DNA of 64,000 nucleotides from Hymenobacter volaticus (GTDB lineage Bacteria; Bacteroidota; Bacteroidia; Cytophagales; Hymenobacteraceae): NCBI RefSeq assembly GCF_022921055.1, contig NZ_CP095066.1, positions 62,001 to 126,000 of the forward strand, read 5' to 3'. Shown piece by piece: positions 47,431 to 56,977 of this stretch (position 1 is its first letter; each line of letters starts with the position of its first letter). The notes under the pieces were generated by a model. It saw only the letters and a program-made list of their open reading frames with translations, ran no database searches and was not told where the DNA came from. The position numbers and the translations under genes were made by a program.

Positions 47431-47868
47431 ATGCGCGTCAACATCCAACAAACCGAGCCCGAAGCCTTCAAAGCCGCTTACGCCCTCGAAAAGTACCTGG
47501 GCCAGTCGAGCCTGAACCCCATCCACCGCGAACTCATGCTGCTGCGCGCCTCCCAGCTCAACGGCTGCGGCTTCTGCCTCAACATGCACGTCACCGAAGC
47601 CCGCAAGCACGGCGAGACCGACCAGCGCCTGCACCTGGTCTCGGTGTGGCGCGAAGCCGGCGACTTGTTCACGGCCGAAGAGAAGGCCCTGCTCGCGCTG
47701 GCCGAAGAAGTGACGCTCATCAGCGAGCACCACGTCTCGGATGCCACCTACCAGGCGGCGGCGGCTCTTTTCGATGAGCACTACCTGGCCCAGGCCATCG
47801 TGGCCATTGCCACCATCAACCTGTGGAACCGCATCGCCATCACCACCCACATCCCCGTTCAGGCCTAA
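47431..47868 (+). CDS. Carboxymuconolactone decarboxylase/AhpD-like protein, copy 2
   Basis: A 145-residue protein identical in sequence to that at 40073-40510, including CGFCLNMH. The DNA differs by four synonymous changes near the end. The neighbourhood differs: the 55-aa ORF lies upstream, then about 490 bp of non-coding DNA and a DoxX gene downstream. Having two identical products under the same operator suggests selection for dosage. Confidence 0.93.
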   Translation: MRVNIQQTEPEAFKAAYALEKYLGQSSLNPIHRELMLLRASQLNGCGFCLNMHVTEARKHGETDQRLHLVSVWREAGDLFTAEEKALLALAEEVTLISEHHVSDATYQAAAALFDEHYLAQAIVAIATINLWNRIAITTHIPVQA

Positions 47869-48357
47869 ACTGGACAGGTTGCACCAACCCAATAGCAGCA
47901 GTAAATCCGGCCTGCAGCGCAGCATAAGCGAACTTCGGTACTTAGTTCGCTATACTAACCCGGAAAGGAATGACTGATACGGTAGCGACCGAGTAATTTC
48001 TAGCGTAGGCTGTGCCACCAAAGAATTGAGGCCGCGCTCTGTCCTTAATTTATTAGTATTGACGGAGGCAATAGCTTGCCCCCAGCAGTCAAGCTGTATT
48101 CTATCCCTAGGACGCTGCAAGCAGGATTTTTTCCTGGCGTATCGTTCAGCCAAGCCTAGCAAGTGAGCTAGCTTAAGCTAGGAACTGCAGGTTAACTACT
48201 AGCGCATTGTAGCCGTGCTCTTGGGCCAGGCCAGGTTGTTAACTGGTGGAGTGGTAGGCAAGGCGGTTTAGTAAGACGAAGCAGCGAGTCTACAGGCCTA
48301 CTCTCCCCAGCTTACAGCTAAATCTGAGGCCCCCACGCGCTTATTCCCCTTTTTATT
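47869..48357. other. Intergenic with a 14-bp palindrome
   Basis: About 490 bp with no gene. CTAGCTTAAGCTAG at 48168-48181 is a perfect palindrome about 175 bp before the DoxX gene and may be an operator. Nothing else is seen. Confidence 0.5.
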
Positions 48358-48824
48358 ATGCTGAAACGTCCGGCATACATCTTCACCTTTGCCCGCTTGG
48401 CTTTAGGAATCGAGTTGCTGTCAGCCGTAGCTGACCGGCTCGGCCTATGGGGAGCTCCAGGTCACCCACACGTGGCCTGGGGTGACTGGAGCCATTTTGT
48501 GGCCTATACTGCCCAGGTTAATTCTTATTTACCCCTGGCGTTGATTCCTGCTTTGGCCGTGCTGGCCACTGCGGCCGAGTTAGTACTTGGCACTTGTTTG
48601 CTACTAGGCTTGAGTACCCGGCTGGCGGCTAGGGGAACGGGGCTGCTAACGTTGGCTTTTGCGCTTGCTATGACCATTTCTTTCGGTCCTAAAGCGCCTC
48701 TGGACTACTCCGTGTGGGCCAACGTAGCGGCTGGTCTGCTGCTCTCTCAAGCTCCCGGTTACCCTGGAGCCTGGATGCCTGGTGGGCCAATCAACATCCT
48801 CAACGGCCCTACAGCATCTTTTAG
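48358..48824 (+). CDS. DoxX-family membrane protein (one suspected indel)
   Basis: A DoxX-like protein of about 155 residues with four hydrophobic helices (YIFTFARLALGIELLSAVAD, YLPLALIPALAVLATAAELV, GTCLLLGLSTRLAARGTGLL, YSVWANVAAGLLLSQ). The raw frame loses the family C-terminus. Adding a T beside 48765 gives YPWSLDAWWANQHPQRPYSI, the expected DoxX end, with a stop at 48822-48824. DoxX proteins take part in membrane redox or thiol defence. An AhpD-like gene and a GNAT gene follow on the same strand. Confidence 0.85.
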
Positions 48825-48884
48825 CCGCCTCTAGCGGACTACAAATCATTTTACTGACTCCCCTTATTTTACCAGCTGCTTTTC

Positions 48885-49355
48885 ATGTCTGAAACTTCCC
48901 TTGCCAGCCCCGTAGTACCGCAGCCCCGCTTCACGCTGCATGCTGTCGAGCCTCAAGCCTATGCCGGTTTGCTGCTGCTTGATCAGCACCTGGCCCAGTC
49001 GGCCCTAACCAAAACGCACTGGAACTTAATTAAGGTGCGCACCTCGCAAGTAAACGGCTGCGCCTACTGCATTCAATCCCATTCCCAGGAAGCGCTAACG
49101 CACGGTGAAACCGACAAACGCCTGCGCGCGCTGCCAGCGTGGCGCGAGTCACCCTATTTCACCGACGAGGAGCGGGCCATTTTAGCCTTCACCGAAGAGG
49201 TAACATTACTGATTCCGCACCACCTCTCCGATGCAACCTACGAGGAAGCCGTGCGCCTGCTGGGCGTGCCCTACGTAGCCCAAGTGCTGCTGGCAGTAAC
49301 CAACATGAACGCTTGGAACCGGCTCGGCATCGCCGCTCGCCTTATTCCCGCTTGA
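48885..49355 (+). CDS. Carboxymuconolactone decarboxylase/AhpD-like protein, third paralog
   Basis: A 156-residue AhpD-fold protein with the redox motif CAYCIQSH (CxxCxxxH) after LIKVRTSQVNG. EVTLLIPHHLSDATYEEAVR and VLLAVTNMNAWNRLGIAARL parallel the two identical copies upstream. It is a diverged paralog with a longer N-terminus (MSETSLASPVVPQPRFTL). It lies 60 bp after DoxX and 13 bp before GNAT, so the three probably form an operon. Confidence 0.93.
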   Translation: MSETSLASPVVPQPRFTLHAVEPQAYAGLLLLDQHLAQSALTKTHWNLIKVRTSQVNGCAYCIQSHSQEALTHGETDKRLRALPAWRESPYFTDEERAILAFTEEVTLLIPHHLSDATYEEAVRLLGVPYVAQVLLAVTNMNAWNRLGIAARLIPA

Positions 49356-49368
49356 GTCCGCCCCTCCC

Positions 49369-49791
49369 ATGTATTCCATTCAGACTGCAACCACCGACGC
49401 GCAAATTCTGGCCTGCTGGTCGGCCATGCACCACTTACGCCCAAAACTGGTGAAGGAGACATTCGTCGCGCAAATCCGGGCCATGCAGCAACAAAGCTAC
49501 GAATTGCTTTATGTGCTGGATGACCAGCAGGTGGTAGCTGTGGCAGGCTTTCGTTACTTGCACCAACTCTTTGCGGGGCGGGTCCTCTACATCGATGATC
49601 TGGCTACGCTTCCCGCTGCGCAGCATCAAGGCTACGCGAGCGGCTTGCTCGACTACATCCACAAGCAAGCGCAGGAGCGCCACCTAGATGGAGTAGCGCT
49701 CGATTCCGGCCTCGATAACGAGGTAGCCCACCGCCTCTACCAACACAAAGGCTTTATGAAAGTGGCTTTCCACTTTATTCAACGCGCTTAG
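49369..49791 (+). CDS. GNAT-family N-acetyltransferase
   Basis: A 140-residue acetyltransferase. IDDLATLPAAQHQGYASGLL holds the acetyl-CoA-binding (Q/RxxGxG/A) signature, and GLDNEVAHRLYQHKGFMKVA is the typical C-terminal half. The substrate is unknown. It follows the third AhpD-like gene at 13 bp. Confidence 0.92.
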   Translation: MYSIQTATTDAQILACWSAMHHLRPKLVKETFVAQIRAMQQQSYELLYVLDDQQVVAVAGFRYLHQLFAGRVLYIDDLATLPAAQHQGYASGLLDYIHKQAQERHLDGVALDSGLDNEVAHRLYQHKGFMKVAFHFIQRA

Positions 49792-49887
49792 CGCATTGCC
49801 TACTGATTACTGCAGGGGTATGCTTGGGCTGTTTGGCCATTGTGAGGAGCTCACTCTACGTCATATTCCTCTCTCTTACTGTTGTTT

Positions 49888-50596
49888 ATGAACTCCTTGA
49901 ATTCAGCTGCTTCCACTGCTAACGATAGCGTTCGGCCCAAGCATAAAGGTTCGGCTCAACTTTTCCAGAACCCACTGCTCGAGCGACTCTCTCACACGCA
50001 CATTGCGTGGCCGGTTGGTATTTTTCTTGGTACGGCCCTGATGAGTGGATACTACGGCTACACGCACGGCTTTCTGCGGGGAGTCTCGGCGCTGGGCCTG
50101 TTCCTGGCGGGTTGGCTGTTGTTCACTTACCTCGAGTATATAGTACATCGCTATCTCTACCACCTTTCCACCACGACTGCCCGGCGAGCCAAGCTGCAAT
50201 ACACGATCCACGGGGTGCATCACGAGTTTCCCAAAGACAAGACTCGTCTAGCAATGCCCCCAATTATCACGGTGTTTGTGGCCTCGCTCTTGTTTTTCAT
50301 CTTCCGCCTCGTGTTCAGCAACTGGGCATTCGGCTTGTTGGCTGGCTTTACGTTTGGCTACGCCTCGTACCTGTTTGTGCATTATGCCATTCACGCGTAC
50401 GCCCCCCTAAGAATTTTCTGCGGGTGTGGTGGATTCACCACAGCCAGCATCATTATCGCCAAGAACAAGTGGCCTTCGGGTATCGAGTCCTTTGTGGGAC
50501 CATCTGTTGGGAACAATGCCTGCCCGCCAAGCGCACGTCAAGTTCGACCGAGCTACCCTTCAAAAGTTAGAAGGTAAAAATATCGCGGCTCATTAA
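49888..50596 (+). CDS. Fatty acid hydroxylase/sterol desaturase family protein (two suspected indels)
   Basis: A membrane di-iron hydroxylase of about 236 residues. His motifs appear in order: EYIVHRYLYH, IHGVHHEFP and HYAIHAY; after restoring one C at 50402-50407, WIHHSQHHYRQ follows. A second restored G at 50478-50480 yields SSPLWDHLLGTMPARQAHVK and a stop at 50594-50596. Four membrane helices surround the motifs. ATG 49888 is chosen; a TTG lies two codons earlier. The family hydroxylates fatty acyl or sterol-like lipids, and the actual lipid is unknown. Confidence 0.87.
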
Positions 50597-51082
50597 ACGC
50601 AAAGCAAAGCTGTGAAGCCTGAACGGGTTATTTCAGTAGAGAATGGGCTACCTGCTGGGTAAGAGGAAGTTAATCTTTTCTTCGAGCTAATTAGCAGTAG
50701 CAACCACTAGCTAACGGTAGAGCCGGTTTCATTGCGAAAGGGCAATCGCTGGCCTTTCAAACCATCCTTAAGAATAGTTTTTTTAGCGGCCAGCCGCTTC
50801 CGCAGGTACAGGCTACGTCCACCGAAAATCAAGTATCCCTTTAGAGAGGTAGACCCCGGATCTACCTAAAGGACTATCCTTGCCCGCCGAAGCCCGGCTG
50901 GATGTCCTTGTCCCTGACCGCAAAGCGCTGCATTGCCTTAAGTTTTACTAGCAAACACAGACCGGATCAATTGCTGTGGGCGCGTGCAGATCCGCGCCAA
51001 TACATTCCGAAAATTTTTTGCTGCCCTGCTGCTGACCGCAGCCTAGGCCAGGCCATTGCAAAACAACCCTTCCCCATTTTTC
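50597..51082. other. Intergenic with a short hairpin
   Basis: About 485 bp without a gene. Arms AGGTAGA (50847-50853) and TCTACCT (50861-50867), extended outward by TTTAG/TAAAG-like bases, can form a hairpin. No T run follows, so its role is unclear. Confidence 0.5.
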
Positions 51083-51682
51083 ATGAAAGTTCTCGCAGTT
51101 AATTCGAGTGGCCGTAGTAGCCAACATTCCGTAAGCCGTCAATTGGTTGATGCTTTGATTGAAAAGCTCGGCTCTCACCACCGCGATTTGAACGTCACGT
51201 ACCGCAACGTGGCGGAAGGGCTGCCATTGGTACATGAGTCATGGATCGAAGCCATGTATACGCCCGCTGATCGGCGTACCCCGGAGCAAAACCAATTACT
51301 AGCCTTTTCTGATGAGCTAGTTGACGAGCTTGACGAGCAGGACGTGTTGATTTTGGGGGCTCCCATGTACAATTTCAACGTTTCCGCTTCCCTCAAAGCT
51401 TATATTGATCTGATTTGTCGGATTGGCCTGACTTTCAAGTTCTCGGCAGAAACCGGATTGGAGGGTTTGCTTAAGGGAAAGAAAGCGTATATCGTTTTCA
51501 CTTCGGGGGTAGTCGAGGCCGGTAGTACTCAGGATCTGGTAACGCCTTATCTTAAACTAGTGCTCGCTTTTATAGGCATTACGGAAACAGAAATCATTGG
51601 GGCTGGGAGCCTCAAGCTATTGGGGAATAGCCCCATTAAGGCGGCTCTTGAAGCCATAGATAACATTTATGAAACCGCTTGA
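51083..51682 (+). CDS. azoR: FMN-dependent NADH:quinone oxidoreductase/azoreductase
   Basis: A 199-residue flavodoxin-like AzoR protein from ATG 51083 (MKVLAVNSSGRSSQHSVSRQ). FMN-binding features are seen at SSGR...SVS and in APMYNFNVSASLKAYIDLIC, followed by GKKAYIVFTSGVVEAG. The family reduces quinones and azo dyes with NADH, using two-electron transfer that protects against quinone stress. It is monocistronic, closed by the hairpin at 51704-51753. Confidence 0.93.
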   Translation: MKVLAVNSSGRSSQHSVSRQLVDALIEKLGSHHRDLNVTYRNVAEGLPLVHESWIEAMYTPADRRTPEQNQLLAFSDELVDELDEQDVLILGAPMYNFNVSASLKAYIDLICRIGLTFKFSAETGLEGLLKGKKAYIVFTSGVVEAGSTQDLVTPYLKLVLAFIGITETEIIGAGSLKLLGNSPIKAALEAIDNIYETA

Positions 51683-51703
51683 GATATTGCCTTCATAGCG
51701 CTG

Positions 51704-51753
51704 AGCACCGGTGGAAAAGGTCTTTTGAAGGAGTGAGCTTTTCCACTGGTGCT
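51704..51753 (+). terminator. Probable terminator after azoR
   Basis: Inverted repeat with 16-bp arms and one mismatch (51704-51719 with 51738-51753), an 18-nt loop and a T-rich sequence right after it. It begins 21 bp past the azoR stop. Confidence 0.75.
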
Positions 51754-52050
51754 TGTTTCTCCTACCCATTGAATAACGGCGCCTACACTTGCCGCTAAAA
51801 TGTGGTTGCAGCCCGCGTAGTAGGATAATAAAACCCGCCTGCAGTAGGAAAGGAAAAAGTTTCCCTACTAACCTTGCGCGCTATTGCGATAACCTCACTG
51901 GGGCACCTTGGTCGGCTCGAAGATATTGGTGGAGTGGCTGTGTTTTAAGCTTCAGAAGTTGCTCGCGTTAGTGTCCAGCGGCTAGTTCCTGCGCTCACCT
52001 CCACGACGCATTTACTTATTTGCTCAGGCTTGCTTAATCCTGCTTCTCGT

Positions 52051-54627
52051 ATGGAGTATCACCTGCACTCAGCTGCCGAGGTAGCCCAAGACCTGCATAC
52101 CTCCCCCGGCGGCCTCGACCCGGCAGCAGTTCACCAGCGGCAAGCGCAATACGGTCCCAATCAGATAACCGACGGCCAAAAGAAAACGGTACTTCAACTG
52201 CTGGGGCGCCAGTTCACCGACGTCATGATTTTGGTGCTACTGGCGGCGGCTTTGCTTTCCGGAATAATCGGCGAGCTCAACTCTGCCTGCGTTATTCTGG
52301 CCATCGTGCTGCTCAATGCCCTGGTTGGGTTTGGGCAGGAATACCGGGCCGACCAGGCCATGGCCGCCCTCCAGAAGATGGCCGCCTACCAGGCGGTCGT
52401 AGTGCGCGGGGGGCAACCCCTGAAAGTGGCGGCCGCCGACCTCGTACCGGGCGACGTGACCTTGCTCGAAGCCGGCAACGTTATTCCCGCCGATGTGCGC
52501 TTTGTGGAAACGCACGCGCTGAAAGTGGATGAGTCCTCGCTGACCGGGGAATCCAACAATGTCGTTAAAATCTCGCCGGCCCTGGCGGCGGGCGCTTATC
52601 CGCTGGGCGACCGGCTTAATCTAGGGTACAAGGGCACTTTCGTTACCAACGGCCGGGCTACGGCGTACGTGGTGGCCACCGGCATGCACACCGAGCTCGG
52701 CAAAATTGCCCAACTCATCCAAACCACTGAAACCGCCACGCCCCTGCAAAAGCGGTTGGCAGTGTTTGGCAAGTGGCTGGCCGGGGCGGCGCTCGCGTTG
52801 TGCGTACTCTTTTTCGGGCTGGGCTGGTTGCGGGGCGAGCCGCTGCTGAATCTGCTGCTAACATCTATTTCGCTGGCTGTAGCTGCCATTCCCGAAGCCT
52901 TGCCGGCGGTGGCCACCGTAGCCCTGGCGCTGGGCGCCAAACGGTTGGTAAGCGCCCACGCGCTGGTGAGCAAGCTGCCCGCCGTTGAAACGCTGGGCTC
53001 GGTTACCTACATCTGCACCGATAAAACCGGCACGCTGACGCTCAATCAGATGACGGTAGCCGAAATCTACGAGGCGCCGGCCGTCACGCTGCCGGGCCTG
53101 GAAGAAAACAACGCGCTGCTGCTAGCCATGGCCCTCAACAACGACGTCACCCCCGACGAGCAGGGCAAGGCCTTGGGCGACTCCACCGAAGTGGCGCTAG
53201 CCGGCTACGCTGCCGAGCAGCAGTACGCGCGTCCCGCGCTCGAAAGCCAGTTCCCGCGCTTAACCGAACTGCCTTTCGATTCCGAGCGCAAATGCATGAG
53301 CACACTGCACCAAACCAAGCAGGGCGTGCTCGTTGTCACGAAAGGCGCGGCAGATTCCCTATTCGCGCAGCTAGCGGCCAGCCAGCAGGCCGCTATTCCC
53401 GATCTGCAGCGCCGTGCGGAAGCGCTGGCCAGCCAGGGACACCGGGTGCTTGCCTACGCAGGCAAGCTGCTGCCCGAACTGCCGCTCGACTTGACCCCGG
53501 GCGCCGTGGAAGCCGACTTAACGTTTCTGGGGCTGGCCGGGCTGATCGACCCGCCCCGCGTCGAAGCCCGGCAGGCCGTAGCGGCCTGTAAAGCCGCCGG
53601 CATTACCCCAGTTATGATCACCGGCGACCACAAGCTGACGGCCCAAGCCATTGCCGAGAGTTTAGGCCTTATCGCTTCCGCCCAAGACCTGGTGCTGACC
53701 GGGCCCGAACTTACGGCGCTCGATGAGTTGGCGTTCAGCGTCCTGGTGGAAAAAGTACGGGTGTACGCCCGGGTTGATCCCTCCCAAAAGCTGCGCATCG
53801 TCCGCGCTCTGCAAGCCCGGCAGCAATTCGTAGCCATGACCGGCGACGGCGTTAACGACGCGCCGGCCCTCAAAAATGCCGACATCGGCATAGCCATGGG
53901 CATCACGGGCACCGAAGTAGCCAAGGAAGCGGCCCACCTGATTCTGCTCGACGACAATTTTGCCACCCTTGTGACGGCCGTCGAGCACGGGCGGCGGGTC
54001 TACGACAATATCATCAAGTTTATTCGCTACATCATGGCGGGCAACCTCGGCGAGCTATTGGCGATTATGCTGGCTCCTTTTTTCGGGTTGCCCATCCCCT
54101 TGCTGGCCATTCATATTTTGTGGATCAATCTCGTTACCGATGGCTTGCCCGCGCTGGCGCTGGCCTACGAGCCGGTTGAAGCGGGCACTATGCAGCGGCC
54201 GCCCATTAAGCCCACGCAAACCATTATGGCGGCCGGCACGGGCTGGTTTATGGCATGGGTGGGACTGTTAATTGCCGCCCTCACGCTGGGGACCCAGGCC
54301 TGGGCGATTCAAGGCGGGCTAACGCACTGGCAAACCATGACCTTCACGGTGCTTTGCTTCAGTCAACTGGCCAACGCGCTGGCCGTACGGTCACGGCGGG
54401 TTTCCCTGTTCCACCAGGGTTTGGGATCCAACCTGCCCCTGCTGGGTGCCGTGGGACTGACCTTCGGGCTCCAACTACTGGTGGTGTACGTGCCGTTCTT
54501 GAATGTGCTCTTCCACACGCAGCCCCTTTCGGCGCGCGAGCTGGGGCTGACAATGCTGCTGGCGAGTGGGGTGCTGTGGGCGGTGGAACTTCAGAAAGTA
54601 GCAGCGCGCTGGCAGTCGTCCTTATGA
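52051..54627 (+). CDS. Cation-transporting P-type ATPase (Ca2+-type, P2)
   Basis: An 858-residue P-type ATPase from ATG 52051 (MEYHLHSAAEVAQDLHTSPG, a cation-ATPase N-terminus). TGES is at about residue 165, the IPEALPAV helix follows, and phosphorylation motif DKTGTLT begins at residue 324. MITGDHKLTA and TGDGVNDAPAL are present near 520 and 598. About ten membrane helices are expected. IPEALPAVATVALALGAKRL fits the SERCA/PMR-like group exporting Ca2+ or Mn2+. The frame is intact. Confidence 0.94.
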   Translation: MEYHLHSAAEVAQDLHTSPGGLDPAAVHQRQAQYGPNQITDGQKKTVLQLLGRQFTDVMILVLLAAALLSGIIGELNSACVILAIVLLNALVGFGQEYRADQAMAALQKMAAYQAVVVRGGQPLKVAAADLVPGDVTLLEAGNVIPADVRFVETHALKVDESSLTGESNNVVKISPALAAGAYPLGDRLNLGYKGTFVTNGRATAYVVATGMHTELGKIAQLIQTTETATPLQKRLAVFGKWLAGAALALCVLFFGLGWLRGEPLLNLLLTSISLAVAAIPEALPAVATVALALGAKRLVSAHALVSKLPAVETLGSVTYICTDKTGTLTLNQMTVAEIYEAPAVTLPGLEENNALLLAMALNNDVTPDEQGKALGDSTEVALAGYAAEQQYARPALESQFPRLTELPFDSERKCMSTLHQTKQGVLVVTKGAADSLFAQLAASQQAAIPDLQRRAEALASQGHRVLAYAGKLLPELPLDLTPGAVEADLTFLGLAGLIDPPRVEARQAVAACKAAGITPVMITGDHKLTAQAIAESLGLIASAQDLVLTGPELTALDELAFSVLVEKVRVYARVDPSQKLRIVRALQARQQFVAMTGDGVNDAPALKNADIGIAMGITGTEVAKEAAHLILLDDNFATLVTAVEHGRRVYDNIIKFIRYIMAGNLGELLAIMLAPFFGLPIPLLAIHILWINLVTDGLPALALAYEPVEAGTMQRPPIKPTQTIMAAGTGWFMAWVGLLIAALTLGTQAWAIQGGLTHWQTMTFTVLCFSQLANALAVRSRRVSLFHQGLGSNLPLLGAVGLTFGLQLLVVYVPFLNVLFHTQPLSARELGLTMLLASGVLWAVELQKVAARWQSSL

Positions 54628-54693
54628 ACCACATAAAGATCCAGTTTTGCTATTCTCCCATAAGGTCCGATACCCCTTACTTCTCGGTGGATT

Positions 54694-55665
54694 CTACAAA
54701 CCGAGGAACTTGGCGGCATTGAAACGCTTGACGTCGTCTAAGCGGGCATAGCGCTCGATCATGGCGTCGGTCTTCTGCTTGGTCTGGTTCTTAATGGCCT
54801 TGTTGGACTGGCCGGCCTCGACGGCAATGGTGACAAAGGAGGCCCGCAGCGAGTGAGCCGAGTACTGAGCTCCTAGGTGCTGCTGCACGAGCTTGTTGGC
54901 GCTGATGTCGGAGAGGCGAAACGGGGAGGGCTGCGCCACCTGCTTAGGCACGCGCTTCAGGGAGACGAACAGCGGGCCCGTGTTGTGGCCAAGCACGTCG
55001 AGCCAGGCCTGTACCGAGCGCACGGGACAGTAGCGGTCATCGGGGGCGTAGAAGACGGCTTTGTCCTCGACCTCGCCGAACTGGTTGGTTTTGCTCTTGT
55101 CGAGGTGGATCATCAACGCTTGCGGGGTGAGCTCGAGGTGCTCGACGTTGAGGGCCACCAGCTCGGAGCGGCGGAAGGCGCCGGCAAAGCCGAGCAGCAG
55201 CAGGGCCCGGTCCCGCAGCCCGGCCGGGGTGGTCAAGTCGAGGCCGTTGATGGCGCGCTTGAGCTCGTCAACACTGAAGGCGGGGGCTTGCTTCTGGCGC
55301 TTGCCCAGCACCCGGGTGATGCCTTCGAGCACGACGGCCAGCTGCTTGGAGTCGGTGGGCGTCTGGTAGCCGGCCAGCTCGTGGGCTTTGGCGATGGCCG
55401 AGAGGTGACGGCGGATGGTAGCCAGCTTGCGGGGCTGGTCGGCTAGGTGCGTCACGTACTGCGCGACGGTGGGTACGGCGGCGGGCAAGTGCTCGAGGTC
55501 ATGGTCGCGGCAGTACTGCTCGAAGGTGCGCAGGTCGGCGGCATAAGCCCGGCGCGTGTTGGCTGCGCCGGCTAAGCCGACCTCGACGTAACGGGCCACC
55601 GCATCCGAGACCGACGACAAGCCCGCGGGCAGCAACGTCGTGGAAACCGGGATCATCTCACTCAT
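54694..55665 (-). CDS. Tyrosine recombinase (phage integrase family, Cre-like)
   Basis: A 323-residue site-specific recombinase. The SAM-like core-binding domain covers about residues 20-110 (NTRRAYAADLRTFEQYCRDH, KLATIRRHLSAIAKAHELAG). The catalytic domain has R166 (AFRRSELVAL), K190/K192 (LDKSKTNQ), H271 and R274 (SAHSLRASF) and Y306 (MIERYARLDD). It lies alone on the minus strand. Its upstream region has a 35-bp palindrome (55685-55719) and a lox-like inverted repeat (55763-55797). Likely roles are plasmid multimer resolution or integration of a module. Confidence 0.93.
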   Translation of the reverse strand: MSEMIPVSTTLLPAGLSSVSDAVARYVEVGLAGAANTRRAYAADLRTFEQYCRDHDLEHLPAAVPTVAQYVTHLADQPRKLATIRRHLSAIAKAHELAGYQTPTDSKQLAVVLEGITRVLGKRQKQAPAFSVDELKRAINGLDLTTPAGLRDRALLLLGFAGAFRRSELVALNVEHLELTPQALMIHLDKSKTNQFGEVEDKAVFYAPDDRYCPVRSVQAWLDVLGHNTGPLFVSLKRVPKQVAQPSPFRLSDISANKLVQQHLGAQYSAHSLRASFVTIAVEAGQSNKAIKNQTKQKTDAMIERYARLDDVKRFNAAKFLGL

Positions 55666-55684
55666 AACACGGGACAGTAGGCGG

Positions 55685-55719
55685 TCTCACGCACTCCTTA
55701 TTATAAGGAGTGCGTGAGA
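55685..55719. promoter_or_regulatory. Perfect 17-bp-arm palindrome upstream of the recombinase
   Basis: The arms 55685-55701 and 55703-55719 are perfect complements around a single T at 55702. It begins 20 bp upstream of the recombinase start, so it overlaps the 5' leader or promoter. It could be a repressor operator, an RNA hairpin controlling translation, or an accessory recombination site. Confidence 0.85.
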
Positions 55720-55762
55720 TTGAAGAAAAGACGAAAAAAGAACGATTTGCGAAGGTAGTGAT

Positions 55763-55797
55763 CTTGGTTATGATAATGAAGGCTTATCATAACCAAG
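55763..55797. other. lox/dif-like inverted repeat, putative recombination site
   Basis: Perfect 14-bp arms, CTTGGTTATGATAA (55763-55776) and its complement (55784-55797), separated by a 7-bp asymmetric spacer TGAAGGC. This architecture matches core sites of tyrosine recombinases (13-bp arms with an 8-bp spacer in loxP). It is about 100 bp from the recombinase gene. The role is inferred from architecture and position. Confidence 0.7.
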
Positions 55798-56143
55798 TTG
55801 TCAAATCTATCTCCGCCACTTAAGCATTAAAGGAGCCTCGCTTAGAAAAAGCAAATAAGACGCATAATAATGCAATTATATTGATAATATTATATGTTAT
55901 GATGAAAAGTGCAATTATTGGTTTTAACATCCGAAGTGAGTATCCCACATCTGCAGTTCATCGCTACGGGCACATAGTTCCCCGCTCTTGGCGCAACGTG
56001 GCAGAATTCAGTAAGTGGCTGCCTAAGCTATCGAGGATTTTATGATCCGACTCGAAGTAACAGAACACGGCCAATCGACTCTAGACTTAATACAGAAAAG
56101 TTTTCGCTGTTGAGATGAAAAACACTGGAATGCCTAGTACTTA
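55798..56143. other. AT-rich intergenic, no gene recognised
   Basis: About 345 bp. It is locally very AT-rich near 55866-55930 (runs of ATTAT/ATAAT). No coding region or hairpin beyond those annotated. Confidence 0.5.
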
Positions 56144-56971
56144 TCAGTGGCTGGTACTCCTAGCTTGGTCCGTCAATTCGGTTGGCGTGAGGCCAAATGT
56201 TTTTTTAAAAGCGAAGGAGAAGTGTGACAGGTTCTCAAACCCCACTTCTAAATACACCTCGGAGGGCCGCATGTCGCGCTGTGAAAGGAGATAGTGCGCT
56301 TGTTCCAACCGCTTTTGTTGCAACCACTTTTCCGGCGTCGTATTGAATATTTTGGTGAAATCTCTTTTAAAAGTAGAAAGGCTACGCCCCGCCAGTTTAG
56401 CAAACGATGCTAAGGAGATGTTGTACTTGAAATTATGATTCATGTACGTTTCCAAATCTAGCTTATGCGGCTCCTGAAAATCAAATAATAAAGTTTGGCA
56501 GCTATTATTCGTTTGCATTAATAACTCAATTGCTTCGTATGTTTTCAATTCCGCAATTTTCGCACTCAGTTTTTTGGGGTCATCTCTATACGGTAATAGC
56601 GAGTCAAAAAAGCCTTTCAAGAATAAATTATTGGTTAGGTCAAGCATCGCTTTTCCCCGATAAGTATTTTGCTTGGGAATGTTATTTTCGGTTGCGTATT
56701 GATGTAACGTTTTTTGCTCCAGGAATACGCTGATTAGCGACGGCGACTCCCCATTGGGTCCAACCTTTTTTAGCTTTTTAAATAATTCATTCCGGCGCAT
56801 TAAACATATTGTTCCTTCTCTCATTACAAAGGATCCCTCGTTGGAAAAATAATGCGACTCGCCGGACAGCATGATTCCGAGCGCATGGTCGGGAAAGTAA
56901 TGTTCGCTGCTTTGCAGTTTTTGATGGCCCTGGGCATAAAGGATATTATGCTGCAGAAAGACGGTGTCCAT
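56144..56971 (-). CDS. AraC-family regulator (SDR-linked, pair 2)
   Basis: A 275-residue AraC regulator. SSEHYFPDHALGIMLSGESH and VMREGTICLMRRNELFKKLK form the sensor part. NISLASFAKLAGRSLSTFKR, DFTKIFNTTPEKWLQQKRLE and YLEVGFENLSHFSFAFKKTF form the double HTH. It aligns along its length with the AraC at 40622-41470 but is much more AT-rich, so the two were acquired from different backgrounds. It begins 6 bp after the stop of the SDR gene upstream and is probably cotranscribed with it. Confidence 0.92.
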   Translation of the reverse strand: MDTVFLQHNILYAQGHQKLQSSEHYFPDHALGIMLSGESHYFSNEGSFVMREGTICLMRRNELFKKLKKVGPNGESPSLISVFLEQKTLHQYATENNIPKQNTYRGKAMLDLTNNLFLKGFFDSLLPYRDDPKKLSAKIAELKTYEAIELLMQTNNSCQTLLFDFQEPHKLDLETYMNHNFKYNISLASFAKLAGRSLSTFKRDFTKIFNTTPEKWLQQKRLEQAHYLLSQRDMRPSEVYLEVGFENLSHFSFAFKKTFGLTPTELTDQARSTSH

Positions 56972-56977
56972 ACTTCC

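Larger units (their letters stand above)
47351..47868 (+). repeat. Duplicated unit, copy 2 (operator plus AhpD-like gene)
   Basis: Second copy of the 518-bp unit at 39993-40510, in the same orientation. The sequences diverge completely before the palindrome and after the stop codon. No terminal repeats or target duplication are visible at the edges. Confidence 0.9.
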
